A stretch of 64,000 nt of DNA from Leclercia sp. AS011 (GCF_037152535.1 NZ_JBBCMA010000002.1:248001-312000), one strand, 5' to 3'. Positions 8,467-21,491 are shown, numbered from the stretch's first letter. The notes: generated by a model not told the origin, from the letters alone. Translations and numbers: made by a program.

Positions 8467-9603
8467 ATGGCTAAGCAAGACTATTACGAGATTTTAGGCG
8501 TTTCCAAAACAGCGGAAGAGCGTGAAATCAAAAAGGCGTATAAGCGCCTGGCCATGAAATTTCACCCGGACCGCAACCAGGGTGACAAAGAGGCCGAAGC
8601 CAAGTTTAAAGAGATCAAAGAAGCCTATGAAGTCCTGACCGATGCCCAGAAACGAGCAGCATACGATCAGTATGGCCATGCTGCGTTTGAACAGGGCGGC
8701 ATGGGCGGCGGCGGCGGATTTGGTGGCGGCGGCGCAGATTTCAGCGATATTTTTGGTGACGTCTTTGGCGACATCTTTGGCGGCGGTCGCGGTCGCCAGC
8801 GTGCGGCGCGTGGCGCAGATCTGCGCTACAACATGGAGCTGTCGCTGGAAGAGGCCGTACGCGGCGTAACGAAAGAGATCCGCATTCCGACTCTGGAAGA
8901 GTGCGACATCTGCCACGGCAGCGGTGCGAAAGTAGGTACCAAGCCGCAGACCTGTCCAACCTGTCACGGTTCCGGCCAGGTGCAGATGCGTCAGGGCTTC
9001 TTTGCGGTGCAGCAGAGCTGTCCGCACTGTCAGGGCCGCGGTACGCTGATCAAGGATCCGTGCAACAAGTGCCACGGTCATGGTCGCGTTGAGAAGACCA
9101 AAACCCTGTCCGTTAAAATTCCGGCAGGTGTCGATACCGGCGATCGCATTCGTCTGTCTGGCGAAGGCGAAGCGGGCGAACATGGCGCACCAGCAGGCGA
9201 TCTGTACGTACAGGTTCAGGTGAAACCGCACGCGATTTTCGAACGTGAAGGCAACAACCTTTACTGTGAAGTGCCGATCAACTTTGCGATGGCGGCGATG
9301 GGCGGCGAGATTGAAGTGCCCACCCTCGACGGTCGCGTAAACCTGAAAGTACCTGGCGAAACCCAGACCGGCAAGCTGTTCCGCATGCGCGGTAAAGGCG
9401 TGAAATCGGTACGTGGCGGCGCCCAAGGCGACCTGCTGTGTCGCGTGGTGGTTGAAACTCCGGTTGGCCTGAATGAGAAACAGAAGCAGCTGCTGAGAGA
9501 GTTGCAGGAGAGCTTTGGTGGCCCAACGGGTGAGAACAACAGCCCGCGCTCCAAAAGCTTCTTTGATGGCGTGAAAAAATTCTTCGACGATTTGACTCGC
9601 TAA
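8467..9603 (+). CDS. dnaJ: Co-chaperone DnaJ (Hsp40)
   Basis: This 378-aa protein has an N-terminal J domain with HPD at residues 33-35, a Gly/Phe-rich linker ([13 protein letters not shown]), and four CxxCxGxG zinc motifs ([32 protein letters not shown]). C-terminal beta domains and a dimerisation tail follow. It delivers unfolded clients to DnaK and stimulates its ATPase. It lies 86 bp after dnaK in the same operon and ends at an intrinsic terminator. It is two residues longer than the E. coli protein, mainly in the Gly-rich stretch. Confidence 0.98.
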   Translation: MAKQDYYEILGVSKTAEEREIKKAYKRLAMKFHPDRNQGDKEAEAKFKEIKEAYEVLTDAQKRAAYDQYGHAAFEQGGMGGGGGFGGGGADFSDIFGDVFGDIFGGGRGRQRAARGADLRYNMELSLEEAVRGVTKEIRIPTLEECDICHGSGAKVGTKPQTCPTCHGSGQVQMRQGFFAVQQSCPHCQGRGTLIKDPCNKCHGHGRVEKTKTLSVKIPAGVDTGDRIRLSGEGEAGEHGAPAGDLYVQVQVKPHAIFEREGNNLYCEVPINFAMAAMGGEIEVPTLDGRVNLKVPGETQTGKLFRMRGKGVKSVRGGAQGDLLCRVVVETPVGLNEKQKQLLRELQESFGGPTGENNSPRSKSFFDGVKKFFDDLTR

Positions 9604-9625
9604 TCGGTGAGCTGACGTTATTCTC

Positions 9626-9655
9626 AAAGCCCGGAAGCGATTCCGGGCTTTTTTT
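9626..9655 (+). terminator. Intrinsic terminator of dnaKJ
   Basis: AAAGCCCGGAA / TTCCGGGCTTT stem with a 4-nt loop runs straight into a T-tract. Confidence 0.9.
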
Positions 9656-9776
9656 ATGGCTGAAAAGATAGCTCGAAAAAACTGAATGCATACTCAATAT
9701 TAACCTGCTTTTACCGATGAATATCCGCGAGTATGATGGTTTTAACGAGGGATTGTCTTAAAGAGAGAGAGTAAAA

Positions 9777-10952
9777 GTGAAACTTCTACACCGTTTTTTC
9801 CAGAATGAGGCCTCCGGTGGCATCATTCTTATTCTGGCTGCAGCGCTCGCCATGCTGCTGGCTAATCTGGGCGTTACCCGCGACCTGTATCATGCTTTTC
9901 TGGAAACGCCCGTTGAACTTCGCGTCGGCGTGCTGGAAATCAACAAGAACATGCTGCTGTGGATCAACGATGCGCTGATGGCGGTCTTTTTCCTGCTGGT
10001 CGGGCTGGAGGTCAAGCGTGAGCTGGTTCAGGGCTCCCTGGCCAGCCGGCAGCGCGCGGCGTTTCCGGTGATTGCCGCCATCGGCGGAATGGTGGTGCCG
10101 GCGCTGATCTACCTGGCCTTTAACTGGCAGGATCCCGTTGCCCGCCACGGCTGGGCGATCCCGGCCGCAACGGACATCGCCTTTGCGCTGGGCGTTCTGG
10201 CGCTATTGGGCAATCGCGTGCCGATGGCGCTTAAAATCTTCCTGATGGCGCTGGCGATCATCGATGACCTTGGCGCGATTATTATTATTGCCCTGTTCTA
10301 CACCAGCGAGCTGTCGGTGTTGTCGCTGGGTGTCGCGGCGGCGGCCATTGCGGCGCTGGCGCTGCTGAATATCTGCAATGTCCGTCGGATCGGGATCTAT
10401 GTGCTGGTGGGGATGGTGTTGTGGACGGCGGTACTGAAATCGGGCGTGCATGCCACCCTGGCCGGGGTGATTATCGGCTTCTTTATCCCGCTGAAGCCGC
10501 AGGAGGGTAAATCCCCGGCGAAACAGTTAGAGCATGTCCTGCATCCGTGGGTCGCCTTTATGATCCTGCCGCTGTTTGCCTTTGCGAATGCGGGCGTCTC
10601 CCTTGAGGGAGTGACCTTCGGTGGGCTGACGTCGATGTTGCCGCTGGGGATCATCGCCGGGTTGTTTATCGGCAAACCGCTGGGCATCAGCCTCTTCTGC
10701 TGGCTGGCACTGAAGCTGAAGCTGGCCTCATTGCCGCAGGGTACTACCTGTCGACATATTATGGCCGTTGGCGTGCTGTGCGGGATCGGCTTTACCATGT
10801 CGATCTTTATCTCGACGCTGGCGTTTGGCCCGCATGCTCCGGAGCTTATCGTCTGGGCTAAACTGGGTATTCTGACCGGGTCGCTGCTGGCGGCGTTTAT
10901 TGGCTATGCCTTACTGAAAATGAAATTGTCGGGGCAGGTGCATCCGGCGTAA
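9777..10952 (+). CDS. nhaA: Na+/H+ antiporter NhaA
   Basis: This 391-aa, 12-helix inner-membrane antiporter is very close to E. coli NhaA (388 aa). The essential aspartates are at the same numbers: D133 in [11 protein letters not shown] and D163-D164 in [11 protein letters not shown]. It expels Na+ or Li+ in exchange for two protons and gives salt and alkaline-pH tolerance. The start codon is GTG at 9777, preceded by a purine-rich AAAGAGAGAGAG ribosome-binding region. The E. coli gene also uses GTG. Its activator gene nhaR lies 58 bp downstream on the same strand. Confidence 0.97.
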   Translation: MKLLHRFFQNEASGGIILILAAALAMLLANLGVTRDLYHAFLETPVELRVGVLEINKNMLLWINDALMAVFFLLVGLEVKRELVQGSLASRQRAAFPVIAAIGGMVVPALIYLAFNWQDPVARHGWAIPAATDIAFALGVLALLGNRVPMALKIFLMALAIIDDLGAIIIIALFYTSELSVLSLGVAAAAIAALALLNICNVRRIGIYVLVGMVLWTAVLKSGVHATLAGVIIGFFIPLKPQEGKSPAKQLEHVLHPWVAFMILPLFAFANAGVSLEGVTFGGLTSMLPLGIIAGLFIGKPLGISLFCWLALKLKLASLPQGTTCRHIMAVGVLCGIGFTMSIFISTLAFGPHAPELIVWAKLGILTGSLLAAFIGYALLKMKLSGQVHPA

Positions 10953-11010
10953 CGGAACGTCGGGAGGGCCGGTCGCCCTCCCGTAAACACTATCAGGGAG
11001 CGAAGATCGC

Positions 11011-11910
11011 ATGTCTCATCTTAACTACAACCATCTGTACTACTTCTGGCATGTCTATAAAGAGGGCTCGGTTGTCGGTGCCGCAGAGGCACTCTACCTG
11101 ACGCCGCAGACCATTACCGGGCAGATTAAAGCCCTGGAAGAGCGCCTGCAGGGGAAGTTATTCAAGCGTAAGGGGCGCGGTATCGAGCCCAGCGAGCTCG
11201 GTGAACTGGTGTTTCGCTATGCCGACAAAATGTTCACCCTGAGCCAGGAGATGCTCGATATCGTCAACTACCGCAAGGAGTCTAATCTGCTCTTTGACGT
11301 CGGTGTCGCGGATGCCCTGTCAAAACGGCTGGTCAGCGGCGTGCTGGATGCGGCGGTAGTTGAGGATGAACAGATCCACCTGCGCTGTTTTGAATCTACC
11401 CACGAGATGCTGCTGGAGCAGTTGAGCCAGCATAAGCTGGACATGATTATCTCCGACTGCCCGATTGACTCCACCCAGCAGGAAGGGCTGTTCTCGGTGA
11501 AGATTGGCGAATGTGGCGTCAGCTTCTGGTGCATCAATCCGCCGCCAGAAAAACCCTTCCCGGCCTGCCTGGAAGAGCGCCGTTTGCTGGTGCCAGGCAG
11601 ACGCTCCATGCTCGGACGCAAGCTGCTGAACTGGTTTAACTCACAGGGACTGAACGTCGAGATTCTGGGGGAGTTTGACGATGCGGCACTGATGAAAGCC
11701 TTTGGCGAAGCGCACAATGCGATATTTGTTGCACCCACGCTGTACGCGCACGATCTCTATTCAGATGACAAGATAACGGAGATTGGCAGGGTGGATAACG
11801 TGATGGAGGAGTATCACGCCATATTTGCCGAAAGGATGATTCAACACCCGGCGGTGCAGCGAATCTGTAACCGTGACTACTCGGCGCTGTTTACGCCACC
11901 GGCAATCTGA
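11011..11910 (+). CDS. nhaR: LysR-type activator NhaR
   Basis: This 299-aa protein has an N-terminal winged HTH ([37 protein letters not shown]) and a C-terminal effector domain nearly identical to E. coli NhaR (301 aa). NhaR activates nhaA in response to Na+ and also pgaABCD and osmC in E. coli. A GGGAGCGAAG ribosome-binding sequence precedes the ATG. It is probably co-transcribed with nhaA. It converges on rpsT, and the terminator between them is strong mainly on the rpsT strand. Confidence 0.96.
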   Translation: MSHLNYNHLYYFWHVYKEGSVVGAAEALYLTPQTITGQIKALEERLQGKLFKRKGRGIEPSELGELVFRYADKMFTLSQEMLDIVNYRKESNLLFDVGVADALSKRLVSGVLDAAVVEDEQIHLRCFESTHEMLLEQLSQHKLDMIISDCPIDSTQQEGLFSVKIGECGVSFWCINPPPEKPFPACLEERRLLVPGRRSMLGRKLLNWFNSQGLNVEILGEFDDAALMKAFGEAHNAIFVAPTLYAHDLYSDDKITEIGRVDNVMEEYHAIFAERMIQHPAVQRICNRDYSALFTPPAI

Positions 11911-11913
11911 AGG

Positions 11914-11940
11914 CATAAAAAAACCCGCGTTAAGCGGGTT
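11914..11940 (-). terminator. Intrinsic terminator of rpsT
   Basis: On the minus strand AACCCGC / GCGGGTT with a 5-nt loop is followed by seven T residues. In the nhaR direction the trailing sequence is only GGTTCTTTAA, so it is less effective that way. Confidence 0.85.
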
Positions 11941-11967
11941 CTTTAAACAAGCAACAACAAGTAGCGA

Positions 11968-12264
<297 letters not shown>

Positions 12265-12277
12265 TCAAAGGCCGAGG

Positions 12278-12306
12278 AATATGCCCTCTTTGCCTTCTTT
12301 TGTCAA
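12278..12306 (-). promoter_or_regulatory. Sigma-70 promoter of rpsT
   Basis: On the minus strand a perfect TTGACA (-35) is 17 bp from CATATT (-10). It lies about 50 bp upstream of rpsT, where the main P2 promoter of E. coli rpsT sits. Confidence 0.8.
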
Positions 12307-12500
12307 TGGATTTGTGCAAATAAGCGCCGTTAATAAGCGACGCTATGTTACGTAGTGATGGCGCAGGATTCTACCAGCTTGTCTCTCCTGAATACAGCTT
12401 TTCGACACAAAAATCGTCATCTGTGGACAGATTTTTTCGCTGTGAAAGGTAAGCCTGATGAAATCATTACGGCTTTCTGTTTTGCGTGAACAATCGCCGG

Positions 12501-12529
12501 TTAACCTTAACCGCTGTACAAGGTATACT
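12501..12529 (+). promoter_or_regulatory. Candidate ribF promoter; rest of the rpsT-ribF spacer
   Basis: TTAACC-17 bp-TATACT lies 30 bp before ribF. The roughly 330-bp divergent spacer otherwise contains the rpsT promoter. No coding gene matching E. coli yaaY was found there. Confidence 0.6.
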
Positions 12530-12558
12530 TTGGCGATTTTCACTGTTTTGAGCCAGTC

Positions 12559-13497
12559 ATGAAGCTGATACGCGGCATACATAATCTCAGTCAGGCCCCG
12601 CATGGGTGTGTGCTGACTATTGGTAATTTCGACGGCGTGCATCGTGGACATCAGGTGCTGTTGCAGGGGTTACGTGAAGAGGGGCGGGCACGAGGTCTGC
12701 CGGTAGTAGTCATGATTTTTGAGCCGCAGCCGCTGGAGCTTTTTGCCAGCGAGAAGGCGCCTGCGCGCCTGACCCGCCTGCGTGAAAAGTTACGTTACCT
12801 GGCGCAGTGCGGCGTGGACTACGTTCTGTGCGTCCGTTTTGACCGGCGTTTCGCCGCCCTGACGGCACAAAATTTTGTCAGCGACCTGTTAGTTGATCGC
12901 CTTGGCGTGCGCTTTCTGGCGGTGGGAGATGATTTCCGCTTTGGCGCTGGTCGTCAGGGGGATTTCTTGCTATTACAGAAGGCTGGCCTGGAGTATGGCT
13001 TTGATGTCACCAGCACCCAGACCTTCTGCGAAGGCGGCGTACGCATCAGCAGCACGGCAGTACGCCAGGCGCTGGCTGACGACGACCTGGATGCCGCCGC
13101 AACCCTGCTCGGACGCCCGTTCTCTATTTCCGGGCGCGTCGTGCATGGCGATGAACTGGGTCGCACCATTGGTTTCCCGACGGCGAACTTACCGCTGCGT
13201 CGTCAGGTTTCCCCGGTAAAAGGGGTCTATGCGGTAGAAGTGACGGGGCTGGGCGATAAGCCTCTGCCCGGCGTGGCCAATATTGGTACCCGTCCGACAG
13301 TGGCTGGCGTACGCCAGCAGCTCGAAGTGCATTTGCTGGACGTTGTAATGGACCTCTATGGTCGCCATATAGATGTAATCCTGCGTAAAAAAATACGCAA
13401 TGAGCAGCGATTCGCCTCGCTTGATGAGCTAAAAGCGCAAATCGCGAGAGATGAGTTAACAGCCCGTGAAATTTTTGGGCTATCAAACCCGGCTTAA
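12559..13497 (+). CDS. ribF: Bifunctional riboflavin kinase / FAD synthetase
   Basis: This 312-aa protein (E. coli 313) has an N-terminal nucleotidyltransferase domain with the phosphate-binding GNFDGVHRGHQ at about residues 22-32 and ISSTAVRQAL near 160. A C-terminal riboflavin kinase beta-barrel carries GFPTANL near 207. It makes FMN from riboflavin and then FAD. It is the first gene of the ribF-ileS-lspA-fkpB-ispH operon, with ileS 33 bp downstream. Confidence 0.97.
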   Translation: MKLIRGIHNLSQAPHGCVLTIGNFDGVHRGHQVLLQGLREEGRARGLPVVVMIFEPQPLELFASEKAPARLTRLREKLRYLAQCGVDYVLCVRFDRRFAALTAQNFVSDLLVDRLGVRFLAVGDDFRFGAGRQGDFLLLQKAGLEYGFDVTSTQTFCEGGVRISSTAVRQALADDDLDAAATLLGRPFSISGRVVHGDELGRTIGFPTANLPLRRQVSPVKGVYAVEVTGLGDKPLPGVANIGTRPTVAGVRQQLEVHLLDVVMDLYGRHIDVILRKKIRNEQRFASLDELKAQIARDELTAREIFGLSNPA

Positions 13498-13530
13498 TGC
13501 CTGAGATATAAATACGGAACCGAGAATCTG

Positions 13531-16346
<2,816 letters not shown>

Positions 16347-16347
<1 letters not shown>

Positions 16348-16847
16348 TGAGTAAATCACTCTCTTCAACAGGGCTGCGCTGGCTGTGGCTGGTAGTGGTC
16401 GTGCTGATTATCGATCTGGGTAGCAAGTACCTGATCCTCCAGAACTTTGCTCTGGGGGATACGGTTTCGCTGTTCCCGTCGCTTAATCTGCACTATGCGC
16501 GCAACTATGGCGCGGCGTTTAGCTTCCTCGCGGACAGCGGTGGCTGGCAGCGCTGGTTCTTCGCAGGTATCGCTCTCGGTATCTGCGTGGTGCTGGCGGT
16601 GCTGATGTACCGCTCGAAGGCTACACAAAAGCTGAATAACATCGCCTACGCGCTGATCATTGGCGGCGCGCTGGGCAACCTGTTCGATCGTCTGTGGCAC
16701 GGCTTTGTGGTCGATATGATCGACTTCTATGTCGGCAACTGGCACTTCGCCACCTTCAACCTGGCCGATACGGCGATTTGTATCGGTGCGGCGCTGATTG
16801 TGCTGGAAGGTTTCCTGCCGAAGCCCGCGGCGAAAGAGCAGGCGTAA
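16347..16847 (+). CDS. lspA: Lipoprotein signal peptidase (signal peptidase II)
   Basis: This 166-aa, four-helix inner-membrane aspartyl protease has its catalytic aspartates at D123 (VVDMIDF) and D141 (FNLADTAIC), the same numbers as in E. coli. It also has the conserved NYGAAFSF and [10 protein letters not shown] motifs. It cleaves prolipoproteins before the lipidated cysteine, a likely client being the lipoprotein encoded at 26.1 kb. It is coupled to ileS by a 1-bp overlap. Confidence 0.97.
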
Positions 16848-16850
16848 CAA

Positions 16851-16920
16851 ACCCGCCGGGCGGCGCTGCGCTTGCACCGGCCTACGATGAGTAGGCCCTG
16901 TAAGCGCAGCGCCACCGGGC
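16851..16920. repeat. REP/BIME element between lspA and fkpB
   Basis: Two inverted copies of an enterobacterial REP unit (GGCGCTGCGCTTGCACCGGC and the opposed GTAAGCGCAGCGCCACCGGG) face each other around a GTAGGCC/GGCCTAC core. Such elements stabilise mRNA or bind gyrase or IHF. It lies inside the ribF-ispH operon. Confidence 0.8.
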
Positions 16921-16940
16921 AAAATGAGTGAGCACTCTGC

Positions 16941-17411
16941 ATGTCTAAATCCGTACAGTCCAACAGCGCGATGCTGGTACATTTCACGCTGAAACTTGAT
17001 GATGGCTCCACCGCGGAGTCCACCCGCAATAACGGCAAACCGGCGCTGTTCCGTCTTGGCGACACTTCTCTGTCGGAAGGTCTGGAGCAACAGCTGCTGG
17101 GGCTGAAAGAAGGCGAGAAAAAAGCCTTCTCTCTGGAGCCGGATGCCGCATTTGGTGTGCCGAGCCCGGACCTGATCCAGTACTTCTCGCGCCGTGAGTT
17201 TATGGATGCGGGCGAACCGGAAATCGGGGCGATTATGCTCTTTACCGCTATGGATGGCAGCGAAATGCCTGGCGTGATCCGTGAAATCAACGGCGACTCC
17301 ATTACCGTCGATTTTAACCATCCGCTTGCCGGGCGTACCGTCCATTTTGATGTTGAAGTGCTGGAAATTGACCCGGTACTGGAGGATGTGAATGCAGATC
17401 CTGTTGGCTAA
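16941..17411 (+). CDS. fkpB: FKBP-type peptidyl-prolyl isomerase (SlpA-like)
   Basis: This 156-aa protein has an FKBP fold with the insert-in-flap arrangement. N-terminal [17 protein letters not shown] strands and [20 protein letters not shown] match E. coli FkpB (149 aa). It is a cytosolic PPIase and chaperone implicated in ribosome-associated folding. The last seven residues (DVNADPVG region) are an extension: the usual stop after DPALE is lost, and the reading frame continues 20 bp into ispH. The ispH ribosome-binding site GGAGG is inside this extension, so the two genes overlap. Confidence 0.95.
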   Translation: MSKSVQSNSAMLVHFTLKLDDGSTAESTRNNGKPALFRLGDTSLSEGLEQQLLGLKEGEKKAFSLEPDAAFGVPSPDLIQYFSRREFMDAGEPEIGAIMLFTAMDGSEMPGVIREINGDSITVDFNHPLAGRTVHFDVEVLEIDPVLEDVNADPVG

Positions 17412-18342
17412 CCCGCGCGGTTTCTGTGCCGGAGTAGACCGCGCTATCAGCATTGTTGAAAACGCGCTGGAACTTTACGGCGCGCCGATTTATGTCCGTC
17501 ACGAAGTGGTGCACAACCGCTACGTGGTGGATAGCCTGCGTACCCGCGGGGCGATCTTTATTGAGCAGATCGATGAAGTGCCGGATGGCGCGATCCTGAT
17601 CTTCTCCGCACACGGTGTCTCTCAGGCGGTACGAAACGAAGCGAAAAGCCGCGATCTGACCGTCTTTGACGCCACCTGCCCGCTGGTCACCAAAGTGCAT
17701 ATGGAAGTCGCACGTGCCAGCCGTCGCGGTGAAGAGTCGATCCTGATTGGTCACGCAGGCCATCCGGAAGTGGAAGGCACCATGGGCCAGTACAGCAACC
17801 CGCAAGGGGGGATGTATCTGGTGGAGTCTCCGGACGATGTGCTGACCCTGAACGTCAAAAACGAAGCGAAGCTGTCGTTTATGACCCAGACCACGCTCTC
17901 GGTGGATGACACCTCTGACGTTATCGATGCGCTGCGTCAGCGCTTCCCGAAAATCGTCGGCCCGCGTAAGGACGATATCTGCTACGCCACCACTAACCGT
18001 CAGGAAGCGGTGCGCGCCCTGGCGGAGCAGGCCGATGTGGTGCTGGTCGTCGGTTCGAAAAACTCCTCTAACTCCAACCGTCTGGCCGAGCTGGCGCAGC
18101 GGATGGGGAAAGCGGCATTCCTGATTGACGATGCCACCGATATTCAGGAAGGCTGGGTGAAAGAGGCAGGCTGCGTTGGCGTAACCGCCGGTGCCTCTGC
18201 CCCGGACATCCTCGTGCAGAACGTAATTGCACGCCTGCAGGAGCTGGGTGGCGGAGAGGCCATTCCACTGGCGGGCCGCGAAGAGAATATTGTCTTCGAA
18301 GTGCCGAAAGAGCTGCGTATCGACGCCCGGGAAGTTAAGTAA
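17392..18342 (+). CDS. ispH: 4-hydroxy-3-methylbut-2-enyl diphosphate reductase
   Basis: This 316-aa [4Fe-4S] enzyme has cluster cysteines at C12 (NPRGFC), in DATCPLV near 96, and in [11 protein letters not shown] near 197. Further family motifs are the active-site TTLSVDDT and [11 protein letters not shown]. It makes isopentenyl and dimethylallyl diphosphate in the final MEP-pathway step. It is the last gene of the ribF operon, overlaps fkpB by 20 bp, and ends at a strong terminator. Confidence 0.98.
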   Translation: MQILLANPRGFCAGVDRAISIVENALELYGAPIYVRHEVVHNRYVVDSLRTRGAIFIEQIDEVPDGAILIFSAHGVSQAVRNEAKSRDLTVFDATCPLVTKVHMEVARASRRGEESILIGHAGHPEVEGTMGQYSNPQGGMYLVESPDDVLTLNVKNEAKLSFMTQTTLSVDDTSDVIDALRQRFPKIVGPRKDDICYATTNRQEAVRALAEQADVVLVVGSKNSSNSNRLAELAQRMGKAAFLIDDATDIQEGWVKEAGCVGVTAGASAPDILVQNVIARLQELGGGEAIPLAGREENIVFEVPKELRIDAREVK

Positions 18343-18347
18343 GATTT

Positions 18348-18382
18348 AAAAAATGCCAGTCACTGAATGACTGGCATTTTTT
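18348..18382. terminator. Bidirectional terminator overlapping the LysR gene stop
   Basis: TGCCAGTCA / TGACTGGCA with a 5-nt loop is flanked by an A-run on the left and a T-run on the right. It ends the ispH operon. The stop codon and last codons of the convergent LysR gene lie inside the hairpin. Confidence 0.9.
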
Positions 18383-19265
18383 CATTCAGGTAGTCGATCA
18401 TCGCCCGCATTCTGGCAGGCATATGTTTGTTACGTGTCCACAGCAGCCAGAGATCGCCCGTATAGCTACTGATAAACTCCCACTCCGGCAGTACCTGCAC
18501 AATCTCTCCGCTTTCCAGCGCCTCACGCGCCGTGAACAGGGGTAAACTCCCGATACCCAGACTGCGCTTTACCGCATCCAGCCTTACACCCGTGTGATTA
18601 GCGGCATAACGTCCGTGCGTCTGTATCGTTTCTGTTTTCCCGCTTAACGTAAACTTCCAACGTGAATCGGCCGGGGTTTCACCGAGCGAAATACAGCTAT
18701 GGTGCCGAAGATCGTGCGGATGCTGTGGCGTACCCATACGGCGAAGATACTCTGGCGTGGCGCAGATCAAATGGGTGACCGGCATCAGCGGTTTACCGTA
18801 CAGGCCTGGAGAGGGGGTGTTGGTGATCCGTAACGCCAGATCGACACCGTCGTCGATCAAATCCATATAGCGATCTTCCAGACGCAGACAGACATCAATT
18901 TGCGGATAACGCTCAAGGAATGCCGGGATTAAAGGATGGATCACAAATCGCCCCACGGCTTTCGGCACGCTCATTGTGAGCTTTCCCTGCGCCACGGTCT
19001 GGAGGCTGCTGCCAGAATCCATCGCCTGTTGTGCCGCCTCGAGCATATCCAGCGCATGTTCATAAACCGATTTTCCGGTCGCGGTCAGTGCCAGTTTGCG
19101 CGTGGTGCGGTGCAGTAATTTACATCCCATTTCCTTTTCAAGTCGTGAAACACAGCGGCTAATCGCGGAGGGCGTTGCGCCGATGAGCCGGGCTGCGGTA
19201 GAAAAATTGCCATGTTCTACGATGGTGACGAAAGTGGCGAGATCGGGAAGCAGGGTAGGTTTCAT
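18360..19265 (-). CDS. LysR-family transcriptional regulator, target unknown
   Basis: This 301-aa protein has an N-terminal winged HTH (LATFVTIVEHGNFSTAARLI followed by ATPSAISRCVSRLEKEMG) and a C-terminal type 2 periplasmic-binding-like effector domain (GKLTMSVPKAVGRF, LRITNTPSPGLYG). It resembles the AaeR/DmlR/YafC branch of LysR regulators. It is absent at this place in E. coli, where rihC sits between ispH and dapB. It is divergent from the alaX-like gene, separated by 92 bp that include the palindrome CACTTAAGTG at 19313-19322. That arrangement suggests, without proving, that it controls that gene. Confidence 0.85.
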   Translation of the reverse strand: MKPTLLPDLATFVTIVEHGNFSTAARLIGATPSAISRCVSRLEKEMGCKLLHRTTRKLALTATGKSVYEHALDMLEAAQQAMDSGSSLQTVAQGKLTMSVPKAVGRFVIHPLIPAFLERYPQIDVCLRLEDRYMDLIDDGVDLALRITNTPSPGLYGKPLMPVTHLICATPEYLRRMGTPQHPHDLRHHSCISLGETPADSRWKFTLSGKTETIQTHGRYAANHTGVRLDAVKRSLGIGSLPLFTAREALESGEIVQVLPEWEFISSYTGDLWLLWTRNKHMPARMRAMIDYLNEKMPVIQ

Positions 19266-19357
19266 TTGTGCATACCGGGCAAGAGTGCAATGTGTGAGTG
19301 GCCGATTATCGACACTTAAGTGATGAATATACTGTCAGGGTACAGAGGAGAACAACC

Positions 19358-19990
19358 ATGACAGAACGACTTTATTACACCAGTGACACGACAGCAGGCC
19401 GGGCGCAGATAATCCGCTGCACTGAAGAGCCTGACGGCCGTTACGCCATTGAACTCAATCAAACCCTTTTCCATCCGCAGGGGGGCGGACAGCCCGCGGA
19501 TCGAGGATCGATCGCCGGGATGGCGGTAGAAGCGGTCTCCCTGCGCGAAGACCATGTCGTCCACATTCTCTCCGGCGCGCTTGCGCCAGGCGAGGTGGAG
19601 ATACAGGTCGATAAAGATGTGAGAGAACTTCACGCCCGCTGGCACAGCGCAGGCCATTTGATTGGCTATGCCGGTGAGCAGTTTGGCTGGAAGCCGGTAA
19701 AAGCCCATCACTGGCCCGGCGAAGGGCGGATCACCTTTATGCCCGGCAAGAGTCTGGCTCCCCAGCCTGATGCCTGCGCTCTGATGGCCCTCATTGAAGG
19801 CTGGAAAGCCGACAACCTGCTTCGTCATACCGAAATTGAATCCGGCAGACGCAAGGTTCGCTTTGGCGACCTCCCGGCCTACCTGTGCGGAGGAACGCAC
19901 GTTAAACAGCTGGCGGATATGGGGATGGTGCAGATCCTCGGGCTGAAGATGAAAAAGGGGCAGTTGGTAGTCACCTATGCCCTCGATTAG
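19358..19990 (+). CDS. AlaX-type alanyl-tRNA editing protein
   Basis: This 210-aa protein corresponds to the free-standing editing domain of alanyl-tRNA synthetase. The substrate-pocket motif NQTLFHPQGGGQPADRG is near residue 30. Zinc ligands come from RWHSAGHLI (HxxxH, about residue 97) and YLCGGTHVK (CxxxH, near 180). Such proteins deacylate Ser- or Gly-tRNA-Ala in trans. The ATG at 19358 has GAGGAG 8 bp upstream and gives the family N-terminus. An in-frame ATG 60 bp upstream has no ribosome-binding site. It may instead act on another substrate, as family assignments rest on the zinc motif. Confidence 0.85.
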   Translation: MTERLYYTSDTTAGRAQIIRCTEEPDGRYAIELNQTLFHPQGGGQPADRGSIAGMAVEAVSLREDHVVHILSGALAPGEVEIQVDKDVRELHARWHSAGHLIGYAGEQFGWKPVKAHHWPGEGRITFMPGKSLAPQPDACALMALIEGWKADNLLRHTEIESGRRKVRFGDLPAYLCGGTHVKQLADMGMVQILGLKMKKGQLVVTYALD

Positions 19991-20114
19991 CCGGGAAATT
20001 GGCCATACAGCAGGGGAGTTTCTTTGCAGCCGGGTTCAGGGCAATGATGAACCCGCGAAACGGATCAGCCTGCCGCCTGCGCTGGTGGTGCGTGAACCAT
20101 GCGGTATTCACTAA
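19986..20114 (+). pseudogene. C-terminal relic of a LacI-family regulator
   Basis: Directly after the alaX-like stop, another frame reads ...REIGHTAGEFLCSRVQGNDE, then PAKRISLPPALVVREPCG and a stop. IGxTAxExLxxRIxG followed by LPPxLVVRESCG is the standard ending of LacI/GalR-family repressors. Only about 40 codons remain. There is no HTH, no core domain and no start, so the rest of the gene has been deleted or replaced by the LysR/alaX islet. No database comparison was possible. Confidence 0.7.
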
Positions 20115-20170
20115 CGATCATGTCTTTCACTGATATCTCTCCCTGTTTATCATTAAATTCTAATTATTGG

Positions 20171-20216
20171 CGTTTTCAGATAGCGGCATCGACAGAGGCT
20201 GGTTAATCTGAAAACG
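20171..20216. repeat. 11-bp perfect inverted repeat upstream of dapB
   Basis: CGTTTTCAGAT at 20171-20181 and ATCTGAAAACG at 20206-20216 are separated by 24 nt and end about 31 bp before the dapB ATG. It could be an operator pair or a leader hairpin. No regulator can be named. Confidence 0.55.
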
Positions 20217-20232
20217 GTTTACATCATTTTAA

Positions 20233-21069
<837 letters not shown>

Positions 21070-21122
21070 TCATAGTTACCCTTCGTGATGTGGTTATTGC
21101 AGTCATAATATCTTGATTGCAG

Positions 21123-21152
21123 AGGGCAATATTTTATTGCCCTTTAATTTTA
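21123..21152 (+). terminator. Intrinsic terminator of dapB
   Basis: AGGGCAATA / TATTGCCCT stem with a TTT loop, followed by TTAATTTT, 54 bp after the dapB stop. Confidence 0.85.
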
Positions 21153-21288
21153 TCTAGTTCGTATGTATTTTTGTGGTAAACCTTCATAAACTAATCTTAT
21201 CCTCGTTATTTTTGTTTCAATATTGTGAATTTTGACCAAATGGTCCACTTTTTGAGGCTATGCATGAGGTTTTAACAATAAAAATGTT

Positions 21289-21304
21289 CCGCAAGCGTTT
21301 TCTT
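21289..21304. promoter_or_regulatory. PurR operator in the carAB control region
   Basis: CCGCAAGCGTTTTCTT matches the PurR consensus ANGCAANCGNTTNCNT at all fixed positions except the first. PurR repression of carAB is established in E. coli, and this site lies about 220 bp upstream of carA, as expected for the upstream promoter region. The rest of the roughly 455-bp spacer holds the dapB terminator and the P2/ARG region. Confidence 0.7.
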
Positions 21305-21453
21305 ACGTGATTTAGTTGATCTTTTTGCCCCTTAAAAACCTTCCTGCCAATCAGTGCCGCAAAAACAACAAACAAAACCTGCTTTTTAAGTTGACTTTCC
21401 ACTGCCAAATCTCCAGAATGCCGCCGTTTGCCGAAAATCCACTGGCAGCAGAT

Positions 21454-21491
21454 TTGCATTGATTCCTGGCACTGTTATGAATTAATATGCA
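21454..21491 (+). promoter_or_regulatory. carAB proximal promoter with overlapping ARG box
   Basis: TTGCAT (21454-21459), 16 bp, TATGAA (21476-21481) forms a plausible sigma-70 promoter. TGAATTAATATGCA at 21478-21491 fits the ArgR half-site pair TGAAT-N4-ATTCA with one mismatch and overlaps the -10. This is consistent with arginine repression of carA P2. Confidence 0.5.

Noticed and set aside
19298..19357. Longer N-terminus for the AlaX-like protein
   Set aside because: The ATG at 19358 has a strong GAGGAG and gives the family start. The upstream ATG overlaps the promoter region.
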